Shown one piece after another: positions 1 to 5,367 of a DNA stretch of 5,367 nt. The DNA lies in assembly GCA_905371725.1 (NCBI GenBank), contig CAJPML010000090.1, positions 1-5,367 of the forward strand, in the 5' to 3' direction. Source of the DNA: Leptotrichia sp. oral taxon 215 (lineage in GTDB: Bacteria; Fusobacteriota; Fusobacteriia; Fusobacteriales; Leptotrichiaceae). The position numbers and the translations under genes were made by a program. Position 1 is the stretch's first letter. The number at the start of each line of letters is the position of its first letter. Under the pieces are notes generated by a model. The model did not search any database. It saw nothing but the letters and a program-made list of their open reading frames with translations, and was not told the origin of the DNA.

Positions 1-1698
1 GAAAATATTTGGCTTTATAGATGTATAATTTATAATATTATCTAAGTTGATTTCTTCTGAGTAACTAAAAGAAATTATTACTGCAGGTGCATCAGCATTT
101 TCAAAAACTAATTTTCTTACCGAAGACATTTCAATTATGCTATGAATTTTAGTTTTATTTAACAAAAAGTTCCTAAATCTTTTTGCAGGTTTTTTTTGGT
201 TATACAATAATTTAGAATGTAAAATAAAACAACAAACAGTATGTTCTTTACAAAAATCTTTAGCTCTGAAAACAAAACTTCTACAAATCTCATTATTTTG
301 TTGTTTATCAAAGTATCCATTCTTTTTACAGTACTCCAAATGAAGACCTGTTTTTACATTGCCCCAAGGCGGATTACCAATAACAAAATCAAAATTGATG
401 TGGCTTAACCATCTAAGTTTCTCTTCATCAAAAAAATCACTAACAAATAAATTTTCACCTTTTAAATTCGGTAAAGTAAAAGTTGATAATGATTTTGGAT
501 CTTTGTAGTCTAAAACAGTTAAATAAAGAGAGAATATTGTGACATCAATTGCCTCTTCATTAATATCTATACCATAAATATTATCAGTTAAAAGAGATTT
601 AAGTAAATTATCATCATCACAATACATTTTTCCATTTAGGTTTTCTTCTACCATACGACGGTAACTATCAACTAAAAATACTCCTGAACCGCATGCAGGA
701 TCTAATATAGTATATTTATTATGTTCTTTTAAGAATCCTAAAGTAGTTTTATCTAAAATGTATTCTACAAGAAAATTTGGAGTGTAAAATGCATTATCTT
801 TTGCTCTTGCTTCTCTCCCAAGCAATATTTCATAAATATTACTTATTAACTCTACAGGAATAATATTAAAATCATACAGTGCAAATAGTGACAATTGACC
901 ATCATTCATCGAAATTGTTCCAGATAAAAAATCTGTAAGCATATTAAATACATCTTGCGTTAATTCGGGGCATTCAATTTCATTACTTAAATCAAAAAGA
1001 TTTCCATTAAATTTTAATTTTAGATATTTAAATAGATTGTATGTTGAACTTTTGTTCCTTAAGCATTTCAGAAGTTCTTTCTTTGAGTGCTCAATATCAC
1101 CAGAAAAATTTTCATGAGCAAGGTCAACCCCTCGATCTATCAAAAACCTTATAAAAATGAGTCTCAACACTAACTTTGTAGCAAATCCTATATGATAGTT
1201 GTTTTTTAACTCTTCCGTCAAATAAGTAATATTAGCTAACAAATAATTATTTAATTTATTGTTTGAAAATCTTTTTGAGAACTTTTCCCAGAAAATAGGG
1301 TTTGTTATTTCTAAATAGGAAAATTCCGTTGCAACAGAACATTTGTCTAACGGGATTTCCGTTGCCATCTCAAGAAAATAGGATGTTAAGTTCAAAGACA
1401 ATCCATTATAAATTTTAACTGTTTGATCATCGCAAAGCATAGCAACAGGAATTTGAGCATTCCAAACCTGTTTACTGATAGTTTTAAAGGAAACTTCATC
1501 GAAAAGCTTGTCAAAAAAAAGAACGAATGGGTTTCCGTCTATAAAGTAAATTGCATACGGTTTTATCTCATGAACAATTTTAGATGTATGATTACTATAG
1601 TCAGAATCATTAAATTCACTATAATAAATAAAATTTTTAGAATTTTTAAAACCAAGTCTTATAATAACGGTTTCTATTGGTAATTCACAGCCTTTCAT
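1..1698 (-). CDS. Eco57I-like N6-adenine DNA methyltransferase, 3' end off the window
   Basis: This reading frame is open without a stop from an ATG at 1698 to the left edge, 566 codons, so the C-terminus is missing. Visible motifs in order are FYTP (residues 304-307), the SAM-binding motif I LDPACGSG (332-339), the acidic motif II GIDIN (376-380, D378), SDFFD around D421, and the catalytic NPPW (442-445). NPPW marks an N6-adenine methyltransferase that transfers methyl from S-adenosylmethionine to DNA. Motif I before motif IV, with the end missing, fits the Eco57I/type IIG layout in which target recognition is C-terminal. Residues 40-100 (IYFIDGNPFVLFFDK, then WNAQIPVAML and VKIYNG) resemble the N-terminal domain of such enzymes, which can be a PD-(D/E)xK nuclease, but I see no intact D...ExK set. 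The ATG is supported by an AGGAGG 11 nt upstream. The gene overlaps the preceding regulator by 14 nt, implying translational coupling. A lone methylase, a type IIG enzyme or a subunit of a larger defence system are all possible. Confidence 0.9.
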   Translation of the reverse strand, partial: MKGCELPIETVIIRLGFKNSKNFIYYSEFNDSDYSNHTSKIVHEIKPYAIYFIDGNPFVLFFDKLFDEVSFKTISKQVWNAQIPVAMLCDDQTVKIYNGLSLNLTSYFLEMATEIPLDKCSVATEFSYLEITNPIFWEKFSKRFSNNKLNNYLLANITYLTEELKNNYHIGFATKLVLRLIFIRFLIDRGVDLAHENFSGDIEHSKKELLKCLRNKSSTYNLFKYLKLKFNGNLFDLSNEIECPELTQDVFNMLTDFLSGTISMNDGQLSLFALYDFNIIPVELISNIYEILLGREARAKDNAFYTPNFLVEYILDKTTLGFLKEHNKYTILDPACGSGVFLVDSYRRMVEENLNGKMYCDDDNLLKSLLTDNIYGIDINEEAIDVTIFSLYLTVLDYKDPKSLSTFTLPNLKGENLFVSDFFDEEKLRWLSHINFDFVIGNPPWGNVKTGLHLEYCKKNGYFDKQQNNEICRSFVFRAKDFCKEHTVCCFILHSKLLYNQKKPAKRFRNFLLNKTKIHSIIEMSSVRKLVFENADAPAVIISFSYSEEINLDNIINYTSIKPNIF

Positions 1699-1936
1699 TT
1701 TTAAACATCCCTCCTTTCTTTTTCTCTGGTTCTTCAACAAATAGTAAATATGGTTCTATCTCCAAAGCATCTGCTATTTTTTGTACATTATCCAAGGCTA
1801 TACTTCTTTTTTTACATTCTAATGCACTAATATATGTTCTGTGTAAACCAGATTTTTCTGCAAAAGCTTCTTGTGATAAACCTATTTCATTTCGATATTT
1901 TTTAACGTTTTTAGCAAAAACTTCTATAATATTCAT
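1685..1936 (-). CDS. XRE-family HTH regulator, restriction-modification controller (C) protein-like
   Basis: This is an 83-residue protein that is almost entirely a five-helix Cro/C1-type DNA-binding domain. Helix 1 is about residues 5-18, helix 2 is SQEAFAEK (21-28), the recognition helix is HRTYISALE (32-40), and helices 4-5 follow through IADALEIEPYLLF (54-66). The pattern LSQE-FAEKSGLHRTYIS-LE-KKR is typical of both XRE repressors and the C proteins that time restriction-modification expression. The size matches C proteins, which are usually about 80-100 aa. The charged tail (EEPEKKKGG) is outside the domain, and its DNA carries the ribosome binding site of the methyltransferase. The start ATG has a modest AGGGG 9 nt upstream. 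Position directly before an adenine methyltransferase on the same strand suggests it controls that gene and itself. Membership of the HTH family is seen in the sequence. The controller role is inference from context and similarity. Confidence 0.92.
   Translation of the reverse strand: MNIIEVFAKNVKKYRNEIGLSQEAFAEKSGLHRTYISALECKKRSIALDNVQKIADALEIEPYLLFVEEPEKKKGGMFKNERL
1709..1715 (-). promoter_or_regulatory. Ribosome binding site of the methyltransferase, inside the regulator gene
   Basis: On the minus strand the sequence AGGAGGG lies 10 nt before the ATG at 1698 and is read as part of the Lys-Gly-Gly codons near the regulator's C-terminus. It fixes the methyltransferase start: in-frame TTG codons exist further upstream near 1735-1740, but they have no such site. 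An out-of-frame ATG (the regulator's Met77) sits just after the site, too close for use. Confidence 0.8.
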
Positions 1937-1963
1937 TATACAGTACCCCTATTATTTTTTAAT

Positions 1964-1993
1964 ATTTTATCATTTTTGAATACAATTAGTCAA
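1964..1993 (-). promoter_or_regulatory. Predicted sigma-70-type promoter of the regulator-methyltransferase pair
   Basis: On the minus strand a -35 box TTGACT (1993-1988) is followed after 18 nt by a -10 box TAAAAT (1969-1964), preceded by TG and one base, which makes an extended -10. Transcription would start near 1957, leaving a leader of roughly 20 nt before the regulator's ATG at 1936. It lies just past the terminator of the transporter operon, so the two blocks are probably separate transcription units. Confidence 0.6.
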
Positions 1994-2005
1994 CATACAA
2001 TAAGT
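1980..2005. promoter_or_regulatory. Direct-repeat candidate operator over the -35 box
   Basis: Two 11-bp copies, ATACAATTAGT (1980-1990) and ATACAATAAGT (1995-2005) on the plus strand, differ at one base and are spaced 15 bp start to start. The -35 hexamer lies across the end of the first copy and the spacer. The obvious ligand is the XRE regulator encoded just downstream, which would then regulate its own promoter. The repeat is seen directly. Its function as an operator is inference. Chance repeats are easier in AT-rich DNA, though these contain CAA and AGT in the same register. Confidence 0.45.
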
Positions 2006-2025
2006 AACATTTCTTAGGTCAGCAC

Positions 2026-2071
2026 AAAAAATAGAAGCTGAACTCAAAATTTTAAGTCTTTTGAGACAGCT
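2026..2071 (-). terminator. Intrinsic terminator of the ABC transporter operon
   Basis: On the minus strand a hairpin forms from AGCTG (2071-2067) and CTCAAAA (2065-2059), pairing with TTTTGAG (2049-2043) and CAGCT (2040-2036). The loop is 9 nt and there is a small internal bulge of one base against two. A T-rich tail follows, ending in six Ts at 2031-2026. It lies about 45 nt past the stop of the binding protein gene. The plus-strand side has no T run, so it acts mainly on leftward transcription. Confidence 0.8.
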
Positions 2072-2114
2072 CCTTTCTCCCTTCATTTATATATTTTACT
2101 TTTAATTTTATGTT

Positions 2115-3476
2115 CTATTTCTTTAATGCAAGAGAATTTTTCTGTTCTTTTTCTATTACTCTGTTTCCTTGTTCTACATAAGAATCCAAAGCCTGTTTAG
2201 GATTTTTTGCTCCTGTAAATACTGCCTGTAATTCAGGGAATAGTAAGTTTCTCAATTCTGCATATCCTGGTGTATTGTTTGAGAAATTGAATATGTATTT
2301 TGCATTTTCCTGGTAAGCTTTTAAGAATGGTAATTCTGCAGCAACTTCCTTGGCAACTGAATCTCTTACAGGAATAACGTTTTTAGAAGCTTTTACAAGT
2401 TCCTTGTTTGTACTGAAGAATTTAACGAATTTCTTAGCAGCTTCCATTTTAGCCTTATTTCCTGTATTAAATACCATTCCACCAACTATATAAGTAACTG
2501 CTAAAGGTCCTTTTTCTCCAGGAATATTTGCAAGTCTTAAATCAAACTTACCAACTTTTCCTGCTTCCATATCTGCTTTTATATTCATCATAAGGTTATT
2601 ATTTGTGAAACTGATTGCAAGTTTCTGATTTTGAAATAAAGCTAATATGTCATTTGAAGACTGACTTTCAGCACCACCGTTTGTATATCCTGCTTTTCTC
2701 CAGTCATCAAGCTTTGTCAATGCCTTTACTCCTGCTTCATCATTTACAACAAGTTTTCCATCTTGACCAAAATAAGGACTTCCATACATTCTTAAATAAG
2801 CTACATTCCATGTATCAGCCTGATTATTTTTAGCATATAATCCCATAGGTGCCGCATCTTGAGGTAATTTTTCTCTTAATGTTTTCAATATTTCTTCGTA
2901 TTCTTCCAATGTCCATGTTGCTATTTCATATTCACCTTTTATATATTTATCAAGTCCTGCTTTTTTAAACATATCCGCATTGTACATTAATGTTCCTGGA
3001 TTATTTCCAAATGGATAGAAATAAGTTTTTCCTCCTATTTGAACATTATCCCATATTGGTTGAGCAATATCCTTCTTAGTTTCTTCATCAATTATGTCAT
3101 CAACAGGTGCAAGTACTCCCATATGTGCATACTGTGTCATAGCAAAAATTGATTCAAAAAATGCATCAGGCAATGTTTTTGTCTGTATTGCAACACTTAA
3201 CTTATCTGAACGCTGATCACTAGGTATTACCTGAACATTAACAGTAATATTAGGATTTTCCTTTTTAAATTCTTCTGCAGCTTTCTTAAGGAAACTGTCA
3301 TAATCAGCTCCTTCTTCCTTGGAGTCATAAACACCTTTCCACTGAGGAGTCAACCATATGTCTATAGTTACAGGTCCATCAGCTGTCTCGCCTCCAGCAT
3401 CTTTCTTACCTCCACAACTTACTACAAGTAATAAAGACATTATTACTAATAATAATCCTGAAAATTTCTTTAACAT
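2115..3476 (-). CDS. Family 1 extracellular solute-binding lipoprotein of a carbohydrate ABC importer
   Basis: This 453-residue protein captures a solute outside the membrane and delivers it to the permease pair encoded upstream. It opens with a lipoprotein signal: MLKK, a hydrophobic stretch, and a lipobox VVSC with the lipidated cysteine at residue 21, followed by a flexible Gly/Lys/Glu linker to about 34. The mature part has the family 1 binding-protein pattern: the first strand VTIDIWLTPQW (36-46), AAEEFKKENPNITVNVQVIP (66-85), LPDAFFES (102-109), the hinge-region FYPFGNNPGTLMYNADMFKKAGLD (153-176), and the late AAKKFVKFFS (346-355). Length is normal for the family. The start is supported by AGGAGG 6 nt upstream. 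The gene is last in the operon, after a 101-nt gap, and ends before a strong terminator. The fold and the transporter context point to a sugar or oligosaccharide, but the exact substrate cannot be read from the sequence. Confidence 0.95.
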   Translation of the reverse strand: MLKKFSGLLLVIMSLLLVVSCGGKKDAGGETADGPVTIDIWLTPQWKGVYDSKEEGADYDSFLKKAAEEFKKENPNITVNVQVIPSDQRSDKLSVAIQTKTLPDAFFESIFAMTQYAHMGVLAPVDDIIDEETKKDIAQPIWDNVQIGGKTYFYPFGNNPGTLMYNADMFKKAGLDKYIKGEYEIATWTLEEYEEILKTLREKLPQDAAPMGLYAKNNQADTWNVAYLRMYGSPYFGQDGKLVVNDEAGVKALTKLDDWRKAGYTNGGAESQSSNDILALFQNQKLAISFTNNNLMMNIKADMEAGKVGKFDLRLANIPGEKGPLAVTYIVGGMVFNTGNKAKMEAAKKFVKFFSTNKELVKASKNVIPVRDSVAKEVAAELPFLKAYQENAKYIFNFSNNTPGYAELRNLLFPELQAVFTGAKNPKQALDSYVEQGNRVIEKEQKNSLALKK

Positions 3477-3577
3477 TTTTTACCTCCTGATTTTATTTAA
3501 TTATTTTTTATTAATATATTTGGCTACATATTCTTCAAAAAATTTTTTAACTATTTTTTGTTTGACATTTATTTCTA
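3477..3577 (-). other. 101-nt gap between the permease genes and the binding protein gene
   Basis: This is a very AT-rich spacer inside the importer operon. It holds the strong AGGAGG site of the binding protein (3488-3483), a perfect A6T6 palindrome (3537-3548), and a weak promoter-like pair, TTGAAG near 3539-3534 with TATTAA about 16 nt later. None of these is strong enough for a firm call. Binding proteins are often made in excess over their permeases, and a separate weak promoter or RNA processing site here would achieve that. Confidence 0.3.
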
Positions 3578-4423
3578 CTACTCCTTAACAGCTCCCGAAG
3601 ATATTCCTCTTGTGAAATATTGCTGGAACAGAACGAATATTATTATCATAGGAAGTGAAGCCACTGCCGCTCCTGCAACCTTCAATCCAAAGTTAGGATT
3701 TAAATCTTGCATAAGACCTGCAACTCCAACTGTCAATGTACTTATTTCCTTGTTTACAGACATTAGCAACTGCCACAAATAATCATTCCATACAGTCACA
3801 AAGTTTAAAATAAACAATGCACCTATTCCAGGCTTTGCAATTGGAAGCATTATCTTATAGAATATCTGCCATTCAGTTGCACCTTCTATCTTGGCTGATT
3901 CCCTAATAGAATCAGGAATCTGTTCAAAAAAACCTTTAAGCAGGAAAACTCCGAAACACGCAGCCAGATTTGGTACTATAAACGCCTGATAGGTATTCAT
4001 CCAATTAAATGCAGTAACTATTTTAAATAAAGGAATTATAAATGTTTCCTTTGGTATCATAAGAGACCCTATAAACATATAATATATGAAGTTACTTCCT
4101 TTAAATTTTAGTTTTGCAAAAGCGTAAGCTGCCAGTGATGAAATAATGACTGTCAGCACTGTTGTTACAAATGACACAAAGAAACTGTTAAAAAGCCATC
4201 TCATTGCAGGCTGATTTTGAAACAACTCCTTATAGTTCCCCAGATATATATACTTAGGAATCCAGTCGGGAGGCATTTTATAAATATCCGGAGATGTCTT
4301 TACAGAATTAAGTATTAGCCATACAAGAGGCATAAGTGCAGCTATTGCCAGAATAAATACTGTAACATTGGCAAATACATCGTACACTCCCATTCTTTTA
4401 ATTTTAGATTTTAAATTTAACAT
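3578..4423 (-). CDS. Carbohydrate ABC transporter permease, MalG/UgpE type
   Basis: This 281-residue inner-membrane protein is one half of the importer channel. About six membrane segments can be seen, at roughly residues 16-40, 77-104, 112-134, 144-167, 199-221 and 246-270. The cytoplasmic EAA loop that docks the ATPase reads ESAKIEGATEWQIFYKIMLPIAKP from residue 175 to 198, with the conserved Gly at 181 and a final Pro. The N-terminal phrase MPLVWLILNSVKTSPDIYKMPPDWIPK and the C-terminal QQYFTRGISSGAVKE are hallmarks of the MalG/UgpE branch. The start ATG has AGGAGG about 7 nt upstream. That site overlaps the TAA stop of the preceding permease gene, so translation of the two is probably coupled. 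Length is normal and nothing looks broken. Confidence 0.96.
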   Translation of the reverse strand: MLNLKSKIKRMGVYDVFANVTVFILAIAALMPLVWLILNSVKTSPDIYKMPPDWIPKYIYLGNYKELFQNQPAMRWLFNSFFVSFVTTVLTVIISSLAAYAFAKLKFKGSNFIYYMFIGSLMIPKETFIIPLFKIVTAFNWMNTYQAFIVPNLAACFGVFLLKGFFEQIPDSIRESAKIEGATEWQIFYKIMLPIAKPGIGALFILNFVTVWNDYLWQLLMSVNKEISTLTVGVAGLMQDLNPNFGLKVAGAAVASLPMIIIFVLFQQYFTRGISSGAVKE

Positions 4424-4434
4424 TTTACACCTCC

Positions 4435-5328
4435 TTATTTTTTATCTCCAAACGCTTTAAACTGTGGTATTGAAAGCAATACAGCAAATATAAACATCAG
4501 AACCCCTACAGCTGCTGCAACTCCTCTATTATTGTATACAAACGCATTCTGATACAGGTAGTACATCATTGTAACCGAAGCATTGTTAGGTCCTCCACCA
4601 GTTAATAACTGAATTACTACGAATATTTTCAAAACGGCGATTATGTTTATAACTGTCAAATAAAGTGTTGTAGGTTTTACTAGAGGAATCAATATTTTTG
4701 TTATTCTTTGCCATCTCGATGCTCCATCTATTTCTGCAGCTTCAAAATAATCTGAAGGAATTCCTATCATTGCTGCAATGTATAAAATTATTGACTGTCC
4801 CACATTTCCTACGAAAGTTACAAATATAATCGTGTACATTACAATTTTTGTATTTCCAAGTAAACTCACGTTTTTTATTCCTATTTCATTGAACAGATAC
4901 GTTATAAGTCCATTGGCAGGATTCAGTAAAAAGTTCCATACCATACTCATTACAACCATTGAAACCATTACCGGTAAATAGTAACTACCCCTTATAAATG
5001 AAATATATTTTGGATTTTTGTCATATACAGTTGTTGCCACAAATAGTCCAAAAATAATTGTCAAAAATACAATTCCTATTACAAATAAGATTGTATTTAA
5101 CATTGATTTCATAAAAACAGGATCCTGAAACAGTTCCTTGTAGTTTTCCAGTCCAACAAATATTTCTTCAGCATAAGTTGATCTGAACAAACTCATCTTA
5201 AATCCTTCAAATATTGGATATAATATAAATACTATAAATAAAAGTAACTGTGGTAAAATAAAAAGATATCCAGTTATAGGATTTTCAATGCCTTTTGATT
5301 TCTTTAAAATCACATTTCCTGTTTTCAC
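4435..5328 (-). CDS. Carbohydrate ABC transporter permease, MalF/UgpA type (GTG start)
   Basis: This 297-residue inner-membrane protein pairs with the downstream MalG-type permease. About six membrane segments lie near residues 19-39, 74-100, 113-136, 162-190, 219-242 and 266-289. The EAA loop is EAAEIDGASRWQRITKILIPLVKP (196-219), with Asp201-Gly202-Ala203 matching the consensus closely. The phrase LLTGGGPNNASVTMMYYLYQNAF (241-263) is a signature of the UgpA/MsmF branch. The start is GTG: upstream in frame there is a TAA stop near 5353 and no ATG, GTG or TTG between it and 5328, and an AGGAGG lies 11 nt before the GTG. An internal ATG (Met45) would remove the first membrane segment. Only 39 bases precede the gene here, so whether more operon genes lie upstream cannot be seen. 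Confidence 0.95.
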   Translation of the reverse strand: MKTGNVILKKSKGIENPITGYLFILPQLLLFIVFILYPIFEGFKMSLFRSTYAEEIFVGLENYKELFQDPVFMKSMLNTILFVIGIVFLTIIFGLFVATTVYDKNPKYISFIRGSYYLPVMVSMVVMSMVWNFLLNPANGLITYLFNEIGIKNVSLLGNTKIVMYTIIFVTFVGNVGQSIILYIAAMIGIPSDYFEAAEIDGASRWQRITKILIPLVKPTTLYLTVINIIAVLKIFVVIQLLTGGGPNNASVTMMYYLYQNAFVYNNRGVAAAVGVLMFIFAVLLSIPQFKAFGDKK

Positions 5329-5339
5329 TGTTAATTCAA

Positions 5340-5345
5340 CCTCCT
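5340..5345 (-). promoter_or_regulatory. Ribosome binding site that supports the GTG start of the first permease
   Basis: The minus strand reads AGGAGG here, 11 nt before the GTG at 5328. The spacing is somewhat long but no better start codon is in frame. An AT-rich stretch just upstream (5347-5367, containing TTATAAA) could hold a -10 box, but its -35 region would be outside the window, so no promoter is called. Confidence 0.65.
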
Positions 5346-5367
5346 TTATTTTTTATAATCTAAATTT

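Noticed and set aside
1324..1365. Repeated TTCCGTTGC 33 bp apart in the methyltransferase
   Set aside because: It is in frame and encodes Ala-Thr-Glu twice. This is a short coding coincidence without a third copy or any flanking structure.
1423..1979. Plus-strand open frames of 86 and 100 aa opposite the methyltransferase start and the regulator
   Set aside because: They lie antisense to genes with clear family motifs, have no good ribosome binding sites, and their translations show no recognisable domain.
2036..2071. The hairpin as a bidirectional terminator or a small RNA
   Set aside because: The plus-strand side lacks a T run, there is no plus-strand gene to terminate, and the position fits a simple operon terminator.
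2615..3782. Plus-strand open frames of about 70-76 aa opposite the binding protein and permease genes
   Set aside because: They are shadows of well-supported minus-strand genes, with low-complexity translations and no start signals.
4778..4981. Plus-strand 67-aa frame opposite the first permease
   Set aside because: It is antisense to membrane segments of the permease. Its hydrophobic look is a by-product of the complementary codons.

Overview
The window is AT-rich DNA and every gene I can support lies on the minus strand. Low GC, AGGAGG-type ribosome binding sites, a Gly/Lys-rich linker after the lipoprotein cysteine, and an ATPase-less sugar importer operon all fit a low-GC fermenter. My best guess is a Leptotrichia-like member of the Fusobacteria, with a low-GC Firmicute as the alternative. 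No rRNA or housekeeping marker is present to settle this.

Read in the direction of transcription (right to left), the first block (5328 to 2115) is a three-gene carbohydrate ABC importer: a MalF/UgpA-type permease with a GTG start, a MalG/UgpE-type permease 11 nt after it, and, after a 101-nt gap, a family 1 solute-binding lipoprotein. The two permeases form the membrane channel and the lipoprotein delivers the solute. No ATPase gene is present in the window, so the energising subunit must be encoded elsewhere, probably as a shared MsmK/UgpC-type ATPase. The transport block ends in a clear intrinsic terminator at about 2026-2071.

The second block (1936 to the left edge) looks like the start of a restriction-modification or related defence locus. 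A small XRE-family regulator of 83 aa resembles restriction-modification controller (C) proteins. It overlaps by 14 nt the start of a long gene running off the left edge (566 codons visible). That gene encodes an Eco57I-like N6-adenine DNA methyltransferase with FYTP, DPACGSG and NPPW motifs in order. The regulator has its own promoter (TTGACT, 18 nt, TGA-TAAAAT). An 11-bp direct repeat, ATACAATTAGT / ATACAATAAGT on the plus strand and 15 bp apart in phase, overlaps the -35 box and is a candidate operator.

The transporter is ordinary. The regulator-methyltransferase pair is the part worth following. The methyltransferase N-terminus looks like a nuclease-type fold that has lost its catalytic residues, and any partner effector gene would lie to the left of this window. 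No tRNA, rRNA, CRISPR array, insertion sequence or riboswitch was seen, and no stretch over 300 bases lacks a gene.
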